Origin: Paraburkholderia sp. Ac-20340
Lineage (GTDB): Bacteria; Pseudomonadota; Gammaproteobacteria; Burkholderiales; Burkholderiaceae
DNA length: 64,000 nt
Assembly (NCBI RefSeq): GCF_017104965.1
Contig: NZ_JAAGPR010000006.1
Span: forward strand, 186,001-250,000
Direction: 5' to 3'
Of the stretch, positions 53,081 through 61,371 are shown piece by piece. A program made the position numbers and the translations under genes. How positions within the stretch are numbered: the first letter of the stretch is position 1; the number at the start of each line of letters is the position of its first letter. The notes beneath the pieces were generated by a model. That model searched no databases and was not told where the DNA came from. It was given only the letters and a program-made list of their open reading frames with translations.

Positions 53081-54202
53081 ATGGACTTCAACTACAGCGA
53101 AGAACAGCAGATGCTGGCCGACAGCCTGCGCCGCCTGATCGAAGCGGATTACGGTTTTGCGCGGCGGCGCACCATCATGCGCGCGGGTGCCAGCTTCGAT
53201 CGCGGCATGTGGGCGACGCTCGCAGAAATGGGCGTGCTCGGGCTCACGATTCCGGCAGCGTTCGGCGGCTTCGAGGAAAGCGCGGCGACGCAACTCGTCG
53301 TGCAGCGCGAACTGGGGCGCGGCATCGTGCTGGAGCCGGTGATTCCGTGCGCGGTCATTGCCGCGGCGATCCTGACGCGCTACGGCAGCGGCGCGCACAA
53401 GGCGCACTGGCTGCCCGCCATCGCGACCGGTCAGCGCGTGCTGACGGCCGCGTGGCTCGAACCGGCCTCGCGTTATCGCGTTGATGCGGCGCAATGCACG
53501 GCCACGCGCGCGGGCGCGGGCTGGGAATTGAGCGGCGTAAAGTGTCTGGTCTGGCACGGCCATAGCGTCGATGCGTGGATCGTCAGCGCGCGGCTCGACG
53601 GCAAACTGGCGTTGTTTCTGGTGCCGCGCGACGCGGCGGGCGTGACGATCGCGCAGTACCCGGCGATCGACGGCCAGCACGGCGCGGATCTTCGCTTCGA
53701 TTGCGTGCGGCTCGACGCCGATGCGCTGCTCGGCGGGCAGGATCAAGGTCTGGAAGCGCTCGAACACGGTCTCGATCACGGCATTGCGGCGCAATGTGCG
53801 GCGGCGGCGGGCGCGATGGAACGCCTGATCGACCTCACGCGCGATTATCTGCTCACGCGCCGCCAGTTCGGCCAGCCGCTCGCGGCGTTCCAGGCGCTGC
53901 AGCACCGTCTCGCCGATATGCTGGTGCAAAAGGAATGCGCGCTGTCGATGGCGTATGTGGCCGCCAAAGCGCTCGACGAGCCCGATCTTTCGGCGCGCCG
54001 TCGCATGGTGTCCGGGGCCAAGGTGATCGTGGCGCGCGCCGCGCGCTTCGTCGGCCAGCAGGCGGTGCAACTGCACGGCGGCATGGGCGTGACGGACGAA
54101 CTCGAAGTGAGCGATTATTTCCGCTATCTGACCATGACGGACGTGCTGCTCGGCGATACCGACGCCCACATGGAGCGCTACTGCGCAGCCATGGCGGCCT
54201 GA
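53081..54202 (+). CDS. Acyl-CoA dehydrogenase (degenerate partner subunit)
   Basis: A 373-residue acyl-CoA-dehydrogenase-like protein. The N-terminal helices (YSEEQQMLADSLRRLIE) and C-terminal RRQFGQPLAAFQALQHRLADM with LHGGMGVTDELEVSDYF are clear. The middle FAD/substrate blocks are eroded (AAWLEPASRYRVDA and WELSGVKCLVWHG in place of SEPGAGSD and NGxKxWITN), and the end reads LLGDTDAHMERY without a catalytic Glu. This is the profile of the non-canonical subunit in alpha2beta2 dehydrogenases; partner: the preceding gene. Confidence 0.88.
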   Translation: MDFNYSEEQQMLADSLRRLIEADYGFARRRTIMRAGASFDRGMWATLAEMGVLGLTIPAAFGGFEESAATQLVVQRELGRGIVLEPVIPCAVIAAAILTRYGSGAHKAHWLPAIATGQRVLTAAWLEPASRYRVDAAQCTATRAGAGWELSGVKCLVWHGHSVDAWIVSARLDGKLALFLVPRDAAGVTIAQYPAIDGQHGADLRFDCVRLDADALLGGQDQGLEALEHGLDHGIAAQCAAAAGAMERLIDLTRDYLLTRRQFGQPLAAFQALQHRLADMLVQKECALSMAYVAAKALDEPDLSARRRMVSGAKVIVARAARFVGQQAVQLHGGMGVTDELEVSDYFRYLTMTDVLLGDTDAHMERYCAAMAA

Positions 54203-54282
54203 ACCCTGCCTGAATCCGATAGCCGCCCGCGCGCCGCTACGCGCATCGGCGAGTCTGAAAGACACATTATCAGGAGACGAAG

Positions 54283-55836
54283 TTGCATCTCACCAATAGC
54301 ATCCATCGCTGCCTTCAGCAGACACCGGAGCGGATCGCCACGATCTTTCGCGGCCGCGTGCGCCATTACGGCGAATTCGCCGCGCGCGTCGCGCGGCTGG
54401 CGGGCGCGCTCAAGGCGTCCGGCATGGCCACCGACGACCGCGTCGGCGTGCTCGCGCTCAACTCGGACCGTTACCTCGAAACCTGCATGGCCGTCTGGTG
54501 GGGCGGCGGCGTGCTCAATCCGGTGAATATCCGCTGGAGCGTGCCGGAAGTCGTTTATTCGCTCGACGACTGCGATACCGGCATCCTCTTGATCGACGAT
54601 CATTTTCTGCCGATGGCGGCGGGCATCGCGAAGACGGCGAAGCGTGCGCCGCGGTTCATCTACATGGGCGAGCGCGACGCGCCGGACGGCATGCAGTCCT
54701 ACGAAGCGCTGATCGCGCAGACCGCGCCGGTCGAAGACGCGTGGCGCGGCTACGAGGATCTCGCCATCGTCATGTACACGGGCGGCACCACGGGCTTTCC
54801 GAAAGGCGTGATGCAGAGCCATCGCAATATCTGGAGCGGCTGCGTGCAGCGCGTGGCGGAAGCGCCGCCCATCCGGCATGGCCGCAGCCTGCACGCCGCG
54901 CCGCTGTTTCATATGGCAGCGCTGTCGCGGGCGATCAACCAGTTCATCGCGGGCGAAACGCACGTCGTCATTCCGGCGTTCAACGCGCTGGAAGTGCTGG
55001 AGACGATCGAGCGCGAACGCGTCACCGAAGTCGGCCTCGTGCCGACCATGATCCAGGCGCTGATCGACCATCCCGAATTCGGCAGGCGCGATTTGAGCAG
55101 CGTGAAGCGGCTTGTGTATGGCGCGTCGCCGATTGTCGCTTCGGTGCTGGAGCGCACCATGGCGCTGTTTCCGGGCGTGGAATTTTCGCAGTCGTACGGG
55201 CTGACCGAGGCGATGGTTGTCACGACGAATCCGCCCGAGAACCACGGCGAAGCGGGGCGGGCGAAGGGCTTGTCGCTATCGGTCGGACGCGCGGCGTGGG
55301 GCACCTCGGTCAGAATCGTCGACGAACTGGGCCAGGAGGTGCCGCGCGGCGTGGTGGGCGAGATCGTCATTCGCGGGCCGAGCGTCACGCGCGGCTACTG
55401 GAACAAGCCAGCCGAAACCGCCAGCGCGCTGCGCGACGGCTGGCTGCATACCGGCGACGGCGCGTATATGGATGACGCGGGCTACATTTTCATCGTCGAT
55501 CGCATGAAGGACATGATCGTGAGCGGCGGCGAGAACGTCTATTCGGCGGAAGTGGAAAGCGCGATCGGCCGGCATCCGTCGGTGGCGATGTGCGCGGTGA
55601 TCGGCATTCCGAGCGCGGCCTGGGGCGAAACCGTGCACGCGATCGTCGTGCTGCGGCCCGGCGAGGATCTGGCGGAAGAGCAGATTCGCGAGCATTGCCG
55701 CACGCTGATTGCGAACTACAAATGCCCGAAGAGCGTGGAGTTCCGCACGTCGATGCCTTTGTCGGGCGCGGGCAAGATTCTCAAACGCGATCTGCGCGCG
55801 CCGTTCTGGGAAGGGCAGGCGAAGAAGGTGAATTGA
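54283..55836 (+). CDS. AMP-forming acyl-CoA synthetase (paralogue)
   Basis: A 517-residue ANL-family ligase. Motifs are VMYTGGTTGFPKGVMQSH, QSYGLTEAMVV, GWLHTGDGAYMDDAGY, DRMKDMIVSGGENVYSAEVE and GKILKRDL with the catalytic Lys. It begins with TTG 54283, supported by AGGAG 7 nt upstream. It shares long identical blocks with the synthetase at 37808-39334, so the two arose by duplication; they may activate the starting acid and an intermediate respectively. It ends the three-gene plus-strand unit. Confidence 0.93.
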   Translation: MHLTNSIHRCLQQTPERIATIFRGRVRHYGEFAARVARLAGALKASGMATDDRVGVLALNSDRYLETCMAVWWGGGVLNPVNIRWSVPEVVYSLDDCDTGILLIDDHFLPMAAGIAKTAKRAPRFIYMGERDAPDGMQSYEALIAQTAPVEDAWRGYEDLAIVMYTGGTTGFPKGVMQSHRNIWSGCVQRVAEAPPIRHGRSLHAAPLFHMAALSRAINQFIAGETHVVIPAFNALEVLETIERERVTEVGLVPTMIQALIDHPEFGRRDLSSVKRLVYGASPIVASVLERTMALFPGVEFSQSYGLTEAMVVTTNPPENHGEAGRAKGLSLSVGRAAWGTSVRIVDELGQEVPRGVVGEIVIRGPSVTRGYWNKPAETASALRDGWLHTGDGAYMDDAGYIFIVDRMKDMIVSGGENVYSAEVESAIGRHPSVAMCAVIGIPSAAWGETVHAIVVLRPGEDLAEEQIREHCRTLIANYKCPKSVEFRTSMPLSGAGKILKRDLRAPFWEGQAKKVN

Positions 55837-55863
55837 GGGGGACGCTGGCCGCTGCGCCAGCTT

Positions 55864-56793
55864 TTAACCACGGCGCGGCGCGCGCGCCGTGGTATCCGCA
55901 AACAGCTCGATCACCCGCTCGCGCAGCCAGCGATTGCCTTCGTCCTGCTGGACGCGCGAATGCCAGAGCAGATGGATTGGCGCCGAAGGCAGGTTGATCG
56001 GCAGCGCGCGCAGGCTCAGCGAGAACAGCGGCGCGAGTTGCTGGGCCAGCGTTTCCGGCACGGTCGCGATCAGATCGGTGCGTTGCAGGATGTAGCCCAC
56101 GCTCATGAAGTGCGGCACGGTCAGCCGGACCTGCCGGCGCACGCCGCGCCGCTTCAGCCATTCATCCACCTGGCCGTGACCGGTGCCCGCCGACACCACG
56201 ACCAGATGCTCGGCCTCGCGCCACGACGCCAGCGTCATGGGCGCCTCTTCGAGCGGATGCCCCTGGCGCATCAGACACACATAGCGCTGATCGAACAGGC
56301 GGCGCTGATAGAACCCACCCTTGAGTTGCGGCAGCAGGCCGACCGCCAGATCGACGCGGCCATCGGCCATTTCATCGGCGAGATTGACGCTGGTATTGCG
56401 CACGGTATTGAGCGCGACGCCCGGCGCTTCGCGCGACAGCCGCTCGACCAGCGCAGGCAGAAACACCACTTCGCCGATATCGGTCATGCCGATCGTGATG
56501 GTTCGCGACGCGCGCAGCGGATCGAAACCCGTCAGCGGATTGAGCGCCGCGTGCAAGGTCGCGAGCGCCTGCGACACCGGCTCGGAAAGACGCAGCGCAT
56601 ACGGTGTGGGCACCACACCGCCCGGCGCGCGCACGAACAGCGGATCGCCCAGCAGACGGCGCAGCTTGGCGAGCGCATTGCTGACGCCGGGCTGGCTCAT
56701 GTTCATCTGCTCTGCGACCGTCGCCACGCGCCGCTCCTGCATGAGGCGCTGGAAAAGCAGCAGCAGATTGAGGTCGAGATCGGCCAGTTCCAT
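55864..56793 (-). CDS. LysR-family regulator, NahR/DntR type
   Basis: A 309-residue LysR regulator. It begins MELADLDLNLLLLFQRLMQ and has HTH AEQMNMSQPGVSNALAKLRRLLGDPLF, then ARTPYALRL-like sequence. The effector domain has ITIGMTDIGEVVFLPAL, GRVDLAVGLLPQLKGGFYQRRLF and RYVCLMRQGHP, a set characteristic of NahR, NagR, DntR and LinR, which sense salicylate-like aromatics. It is divergent from a flavin hydroxylase gene, its likely target. The start could be ATG 56793 (by homology) or 56841. Confidence 0.9.
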   Translation of the reverse strand: MELADLDLNLLLLFQRLMQERRVATVAEQMNMSQPGVSNALAKLRRLLGDPLFVRAPGGVVPTPYALRLSEPVSQALATLHAALNPLTGFDPLRASRTITIGMTDIGEVVFLPALVERLSREAPGVALNTVRNTSVNLADEMADGRVDLAVGLLPQLKGGFYQRRLFDQRYVCLMRQGHPLEEAPMTLASWREAEHLVVVSAGTGHGQVDEWLKRRGVRRQVRLTVPHFMSVGYILQRTDLIATVPETLAQQLAPLFSLSLRALPINLPSAPIHLLWHSRVQQDEGNRWLRERVIELFADTTARAPRRG

Positions 56794-56862
56794 GGTGTTC
56801 GTCTGATTGTTCGTCTGAGCGTCCGCCCGCGCGGGTCTCATTCATTTCAGTGATGAAGACGA

Positions 56863-56888
56863 TTCATTGCATCTTATTGAGCAATGAA
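56863..56888. promoter_or_regulatory. LysR-type operator dyad in the regulator/hydroxylase gap
   Basis: TTCATTGC (56863-56870) and GCAATGAA (56881-56888) form a perfect 8-bp inverted repeat with a 10-bp spacer, a typical LysR recognition dyad. A shorter dyad TTCAT/ATGAA lies at 56841-56857. TATAAA at 56944-56949 is a likely -10 for the hydroxylase gene, with no good -35, as expected for an activated promoter. Confidence 0.65.
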
Positions 56889-56971
56889 AGTCCAGTGCTG
56901 AAAATACCGACACGGTCCACGGAATCGACGTGCGGCCTGTACGTATAAATCGAGACACAGGAGACACATTC

Positions 56972-58189
56972 ATGACGCGAATGAATCTGAAGATTGCGAT
57001 CGTCGGTGCGGGCATCGGCGGGTTGACGCTGGCGCTCGCGCTGCGCGAGCACGGCATCGATGCGCAACTTTTCGAGCAGACCGATGAACTGCGCGAAGTC
57101 GGCGCGGCCGTCGCGCTCTCCGCCAACGCGACGCGCTTCTACGAACGCATGGGCCTGCGCGCGGCGTTCGAGCGCGTGTGCGCCGACGTGCCGGGCCTGA
57201 TCTATCGCGATGGCCGCAGCGGCGAGGTGATCGGCCATCATCGCGGCTCGCCGGATTATCGCGAGCAGTTCGGCGGTGCTTACTGGGGCGTGCATCGCGC
57301 CGATTTGCAGGCGGTGCTGTCCACGGCGGTGGGGCTCGAGCACATCAAGCTCGGTCATCGGCTGACGGAACTGACGCAGCACGCCGATCGCGTGACGCTT
57401 GCGTTCGATAACGGCGAGCGTGTCGATGCCGATCTGGTGATTGGCGCGGACGGCGCGCGCTCGATCACGCGCCGCTGGATGCTGGGTTACGACGACGCGC
57501 TGTATTCCGGTTGCTCGGGCTTTCGCGGCGTCGTGCCGGCCGAACGCATGCCGCGCTTGCCGGACCCCGAGACGATCCAGTTCTGGGTCGGGCCCGGCGG
57601 CCACCTGCTGCACTATCCGATCGGCGATCGAGGCGACCAGAACTTTCTGCTGGTCGAGCGGCATCCTTCGCCGTGGCCGTCGCGCGACTGGGTGTTGCCT
57701 GCGACGGAGGGCGAGCAGCTACGCCTGTTCAAGGACTGGCATCCGGCGGTTGTCGAGATGATCACGGCGGTGCCGATCAGCCAGCGCTGGGGGCTTTTTC
57801 ATCGGCCGCCGCTCGGGCGCTGGAGCAAGGGGCGCGTGACGCTGATCGGCGACGCGGCCCACGCGCTCGTGCCGCATCACGGTCAGGGCGCGAACCAGTC
57901 GATCGAGGATGCCGTGGTGCTGGCCGCGCAACTGGCGAAGGCGGGACCGGGCAACTGGCGCGAGGCGCAGGAAGCCTATGAACGTCTGCGGCGTGGCCGC
58001 ACGCGCAAGGTGCAATACGCGTCGATCACGACAGCGGACGTGCTGCATCTGCCGGATGGTCCGGCGGCACAGGCGCGCAACGCGCGGCTCGGCGAGCGCG
58101 AGAGCCTGCTGCACCATCTCGACTGGATTCACGATTTCGACGCGCTGGCGGAAGAACCGGATGAGCGTCAGGGCGGCACCTGGCTTTGA
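56972..58189 (+). CDS. FAD-dependent aromatic hydroxylase (salicylate / 3-hydroxybenzoate type)
   Basis: A 405-residue class A flavoprotein monooxygenase. The FAD motif is AIVGAGIGGLTLALALREHG, the DG motif VIGADGARSITR and the GD motif LIGDAAHALVPHHGQGANQSIEDA. The pattern is nearest salicylate 1-hydroxylase and 3-hydroxybenzoate 6-hydroxylase, which use NAD(P)H and O2 in the cytoplasm. The NahR-like divergent regulator supports an aromatic acid substrate. No ring-cleavage gene lies nearby, so the product must be handled elsewhere. GGAG lies before ATG 56972; a longer frame from 56930 lacks a ribosome site. Confidence 0.88.
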   Translation: MTRMNLKIAIVGAGIGGLTLALALREHGIDAQLFEQTDELREVGAAVALSANATRFYERMGLRAAFERVCADVPGLIYRDGRSGEVIGHHRGSPDYREQFGGAYWGVHRADLQAVLSTAVGLEHIKLGHRLTELTQHADRVTLAFDNGERVDADLVIGADGARSITRRWMLGYDDALYSGCSGFRGVVPAERMPRLPDPETIQFWVGPGGHLLHYPIGDRGDQNFLLVERHPSPWPSRDWVLPATEGEQLRLFKDWHPAVVEMITAVPISQRWGLFHRPPLGRWSKGRVTLIGDAAHALVPHHGQGANQSIEDAVVLAAQLAKAGPGNWREAQEAYERLRRGRTRKVQYASITTADVLHLPDGPAAQARNARLGERESLLHHLDWIHDFDALAEEPDERQGGTWL

Positions 58190-58212
58190 GGTGCTGATTT
58201 CAGGCGCTCATT

Positions 58213-58890
58213 TCAGGCGGTGATTTCGTCCGCGAGGTCCTGAACGAACTGGCGCATGATGGCAAGACGCTTCTGCGCAATCCGTTGCGCGCCTTCGGTG
58301 CTCATGCCATCGGCCAGTTTCAGCAGCTTCACGTCGAAATGATCGAGCGCGAACGTTGTGTCGTCCGGCCTGCGTTCGCGCGCGAGTGGATCGTCGAAAT
58401 CGTAGAGCCGCGAACCCATGCGCCCCGCCACATAGAACGTGCGCGCGATGCCGATTGCGCCGATGGCGTCGAGGCGGTCCGCATCGCGCAGAATGCGTGC
58501 TTCCAGCGAGCGCGGCGCGATATTCGCCGAAAAACTGTGCGCTTCGATCACGTGTGCCGTGGCCTCGATGCGCGCCGTGTCCCATCCGATCGCTTTCAGC
58601 ACATCGCGCGCTTTGTCCGCGGATAGCTGCGAGGCCAGCGCGCGGCGCGGGTCCGACTTTTCGATCTGCACGCAATCGTGCAGCAGCGTGGCGATGGCCA
58701 GCATCTCCAGATCGACAGCCGTTTCATGCGCCGAGATTTGCTTCACGAGCTTCCACACGCGCACCAGATGTGACCAGTCGTGCGAGCCGTCACCGCTCGA
58801 ATCGTCGATGCCTGTTTGCAGGAGGGCGGCGCGGATCGCGTCGCCATAGGGCGCGAAGGCATCGGCGATTCGGATCAATACGTTATTCAT
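58213..58890 (-). CDS. HD-domain phosphohydrolase (YedJ-like)
   Basis: A 225-residue HD-superfamily protein. Metal ligands are visible in DGSHDWSHLVRVWKL (first His), ATLLHDCVQIE (the HD pair), VIEAHSFSAN (His) and ILRDADRLDAIGAIGIAR (Asp). This order matches YedJ/YpgQ-type nucleotide or phosphate-ester hydrolases. The substrate is not known for most of the family. It converges with the hydroxylase gene 23 bp away. The 5' end faces a 317-bp regulatory gap. Confidence 0.88.
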   Translation of the reverse strand: MNNVLIRIADAFAPYGDAIRAALLQTGIDDSSGDGSHDWSHLVRVWKLVKQISAHETAVDLEMLAIATLLHDCVQIEKSDPRRALASQLSADKARDVLKAIGWDTARIEATAHVIEAHSFSANIAPRSLEARILRDADRLDAIGAIGIARTFYVAGRMGSRLYDFDDPLARERRPDDTTFALDHFDVKLLKLADGMSTEGAQRIAQKRLAIMRQFVQDLADEITA

Positions 58891-59207
58891 GGGTTTGCGT
58901 TCTTAATCGATAAACCGGTTACGCCCGGACAGCACCGCAAAAACCGTGACCAGCACGCTGGCCGCGACCAGGCCGATCGCGCGCGACGGTTTTTTGTCCT
59001 TGCCCTAATGGCGAAAATATTCGCTATAATAGATCGCATGTTCGGTATCTCGAACATGAAAAATCTGATGCATCTAGAGTCGGCTCAGCCGACGCCAACC
59101 TGCCCGCCCGGGCAAGGTGGAAGCCCTTGGGGCGATGCGGCCAATTCATGGCAACGAAACGGGAGCATAGCGGGCACCGGTTCGATAACCCATCATCCGG
59201 AGCAACT
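58891..59207 (+). promoter_or_regulatory. Promoter, palindromic operator and structured leader of the small ACT-like gene
   Basis: On the plus strand, TTGCCC (59000-59005) and TATAAT (59025-59030, 19-bp spacer) form a probable promoter. Seven bases on is a perfect palindrome, CATGTTCG (59037-59044) and CGAACATG (59051-59058), overlapping the expected start site. The leader then folds into GTCGGC/GCCGAC (59079-59093) and TGCCC-GCCC-GGGCA (59101-59114). No start codon with a ribosome site occurs until 59208, so the leader is about 170 nt. It matches no riboswitch I know. Confidence 0.6.
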
Positions 59208-59534
59208 ATGCGCAACGATCTCTCTTCCTTCTGTCCTGCAAGCGTCGAAAGCGGGCTGCAGCGGCTTCCTGGTCTCAAGCTCACGCATACGGTCCGGCTC
59301 GTGTCGAGCCTCAATCCCTCGGTGGTATCGACGGCTGCCGCCGCGCTCGAAACGCGCCGCGCGAACGTCGAGCAATGGGCCGTGACCCGTTGCGCGGGAT
59401 TGCTCGAGCAGCGCATCGTCCTCGTCGATATGACGGAACGGCAGGCCATTGAGGTGCGCGAGCAGCTCGCGGCACTCGACGGCGTGGCGCGTGCGAGCGT
59501 CGAGCATCAGTTCGTTCGGGAAGCGGCGGCCTGA
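59208..59534 (+). CDS. Small protein with possible ACT-like fold
   Basis: A 108-residue protein I do not recognise by name. After about 20 variable residues, the rest has the strand-helix-strand-strand-helix-strand spacing of an ACT domain: LTHTVRLVSSLNPSVVSTAAAALETRRANVEQWAV, then RIVLVDMTERQAIEVREQLAALDGVARASVEH. It resembles the small regulatory subunit of acetolactate synthase in outline only; the typical glycine of ligand-binding ACT domains is missing (Asn-Pro there). GGAG lies 7 nt before ATG 59208. It is transcribed alone behind a palindrome and structured leader. Confidence 0.65.
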   Translation: MRNDLSSFCPASVESGLQRLPGLKLTHTVRLVSSLNPSVVSTAAAALETRRANVEQWAVTRCAGLLEQRIVLVDMTERQAIEVREQLAALDGVARASVEHQFVREAAA

Positions 59535-59540
59535 ACGGTC

Positions 59541-60152
59541 TCAGGGCTGCAGCACCCGGCGCTGGCGGAACGCTTTCGCCGCCAGAATGCCGCCGATTGC
59601 GCCGCCCAGATGGCTTTGCCAGGACACGCCGGGCGTGATCGGCAGGACGCCGCTCAACATGCTCGCGCCGTAGCTGAACGCCACAAACAGCGCGACGAGC
59701 ACCGGCACGGGCTTGCGGTTGTAAAAGCCATACGCCACCAGATAGCCCGCATAGCCGAACACGATCCCGCTCGCGCCGATATGGACCGAGTACGGCGCGC
59801 CGAGCAGCCACGCGCATAGCCCGGCGCCGAGCATCGCACCGATGTTCGCTTGCCAGAAATTGGCGATGCGCGGCCACATGCACAGCCAGCCGAGCGCCAA
59901 CAGGCCCGGCGTATTCGCGGCGATGTGATAAAGGCCCGCGTGCAGCCACGGCGCAAACAGAATGCCCTGAAGGCCGCTGAACGTGCGTGGCACGACGCCG
60001 TGGCGAGTGAGTTGCAGAAACGGCAGCGCCGCCGAGACAAAAAACACCGCCCACATCGAGCCGACAAACAGCCCGAGCAGCACGACGCGCGCCTTGATCT
60101 GCTCGAAAAGGGAGGCGCGCGGGGCGCCGGAGGAAAGGTCGAGGGCGGACAT
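59541..60152 (-). CDS. Rhomboid-family intramembrane serine protease
   Basis: A 203-residue rhomboid with six hydrophobic segments expected. The catalytic dyad is Ser128 in HIGASGIVFG and His181 in SWQSHLGGAIGG. The conserved H71-x4-H76-x3-N80 block (HAGLYHIAAN) is also present. It should cleave membrane proteins within the bilayer; the target is unknown. The N-terminus is cytoplasmic with basic and acidic residues and no extra domain. It converges with the ACT-like gene with 6 bp between stops. AGG lies upstream of ATG 60152. Confidence 0.9.
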   Translation of the reverse strand: MSALDLSSGAPRASLFEQIKARVVLLGLFVGSMWAVFFVSAALPFLQLTRHGVVPRTFSGLQGILFAPWLHAGLYHIAANTPGLLALGWLCMWPRIANFWQANIGAMLGAGLCAWLLGAPYSVHIGASGIVFGYAGYLVAYGFYNRKPVPVLVALFVAFSYGASMLSGVLPITPGVSWQSHLGGAIGGILAAKAFRQRRVLQP

Positions 60153-60292
60153 ACGTGGGATCGTTCTCTATGGGCGGCGTGGTTGGCATGCACTATAGAC
60201 CGGCTGACGCGGCGCGCGCATTTTCCGGCGCGCGGGCTTGATCGCGGGGCAAAGCGGCACCCGCCCGTTTGCAACACCCCGCAACACCAGTG

Positions 60293-60308
60293 GTAACATT
60301 TGTTGTCG
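60293..60308. promoter_or_regulatory. Candidate operator of the RpiR regulator at its own gene
   Basis: GTAACATTTGTTGTCG (on the minus strand CGACAACAAATGTTAC) matches the site at 61301-61316 before the acyltransferase gene in the core GACAACA-N-ATGTT. It lies 31 bp before the proposed ATG 60339. Confidence 0.5.
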
Positions 60309-60338
60309 CCCACTGTCCGGCCTGATCCGCTCATCGAT

Positions 60339-61199
60339 ATGCCCGAAAGCTTCGACCAGCTTGCCGCGCTCATCCGCGCGCGCTTCTCCGAACTGAGCCC
60401 GCAATTCCAGACCGGTGCGGCCTTCCTGCTCGACCATCCCGACGAAGTCGCGGTGTCGTCGATGCGCAAGGTGGCCGAACGCGCCCAGGTGCAGCCCGCG
60501 TCGCTCGTGCGCTTGTCCCAGCAGCTTGGCTTTCCGGGCTGGAACGAATTGCGCGATCTGTTCGTCGCGCGGGTGCGCACGCGTCCCGAACCGCTGTCGA
60601 GCCGCGCCCGCTCGCTGGTCGCGGGCAGCGCGAAAGACGCGCTCGCGCGCGATCTGCTGGCCGCCCAGCAGCACAATCTCGACGCCAGTTCGGCGCACAA
60701 CACCCGCGCCATGATCGAAGCCGCGCGCGTGCTCAAGAAGGCCAGACATGTGCACGTGGCGGGCTTCCGCTCGTGTTACGCGGTGGCGTTCGGGCTGGTC
60801 TACGGCTATCGGCTGTTCCGGCCGCAGGTCTCGCTGCTCGGCGGCGAGGCGGGCACGCTGGAGATGCAGTTGCTGGGCATCGAGCGCGACAGCGCAACGA
60901 TCGTTGTCAGCTTCGCGCCGTACTCGGTCGAAGCGGTGCGCGTGGCCGAAGCGGCGCTCGAAAAGGGCAGCAAGCTGATTGCGATCACCGATAGCGCCGT
61001 CTCGCCCATCGCGCTCAACGCGGAAAAGGTGCTGATCTTCACGCACGAGAGCCCGTCGTTTTTCCCGTCGCTGGTGGCGGCGACGGCGCTGGCGGAGTCG
61101 CTGGTCGCGCATCTGCTGGCGCTCGAAGGCACGGGCGCGGTGGCGCATCTCGAAGAGGCCGAGCGCTCGCTCAATGCGCGCGGCGCCTATGTGCCTTGA
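60339..61199 (+). CDS. MurR/RpiR-family transcriptional regulator
   Basis: A 286-residue regulator. The N-terminal HTH-6 domain (about residues 5-80) has SSMRKVAERAQVQPASLVRLSQQLGFPGWNELRDLFV. A C-terminal SIS domain (about 120-250) has VHVAGFRSCYAVAFGLVYGY and VVSFAPYSVEAVRVAEAALEKGSKLIAITDS, which normally senses a phosphosugar or similar ligand. It probably controls the acyltransferase and aminotransferase genes downstream. ATG 60339 is preferred to TTG 60300, because the latter lies inside the proposed operator. A terminator follows. Confidence 0.9.
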   Translation: MPESFDQLAALIRARFSELSPQFQTGAAFLLDHPDEVAVSSMRKVAERAQVQPASLVRLSQQLGFPGWNELRDLFVARVRTRPEPLSSRARSLVAGSAKDALARDLLAAQQHNLDASSAHNTRAMIEAARVLKKARHVHVAGFRSCYAVAFGLVYGYRLFRPQVSLLGGEAGTLEMQLLGIERDSATIVVSFAPYSVEAVRVAEAALEKGSKLIAITDSAVSPIALNAEKVLIFTHESPSFFPSLVAATALAESLVAHLLALEGTGAVAHLEEAERSLNARGAYVP

Positions 61200-61234
61200 A
61201 GCGTGCCCTGAATAACGCATTTCGCCGCTGAACG

Positions 61235-61258
61235 AGCCGCCTGCGAGGCGGCTTTTTT
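61235..61258 (+). terminator. Rho-independent terminator of the RpiR gene
   Basis: AGCCGCC (61235-61241) pairs with GGCGGCT (61247-61253) over loop TGCGA, followed by TTTTT (61254-61258). Confidence 0.9.
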
Positions 61259-61298
61259 GCGCCTGTCCGTTATTCATTCGTTGCAAGTCGATATTCAT

Positions 61299-61327
61299 TT
61301 GACAACATATGTTGCGAAGCGTATAAA
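61299..61327 (+). promoter_or_regulatory. Sigma-70 promoter with embedded operator before the acyltransferase gene
   Basis: TTGACA (61299-61304) and TATAAA (61322-61327) are separated by exactly 17 bp. The palindrome CAACATATGTTG (61303-61314) overlaps the -35 and the spacer, so a bound protein would block RNA polymerase. A related site lies before the neighbouring RpiR gene. Confidence 0.8.
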
Positions 61328-61371
61328 TCGCTCATCGACACCTTCGGACTGGCCAACCAGCGAGTCAAACG

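Noticed and set aside
59098..59120. ZTP or other known riboswitch in the 59.0-59.2 kb leader
   Set aside because: The hairpin resembles only a fragment; the conserved core of no known class could be placed.
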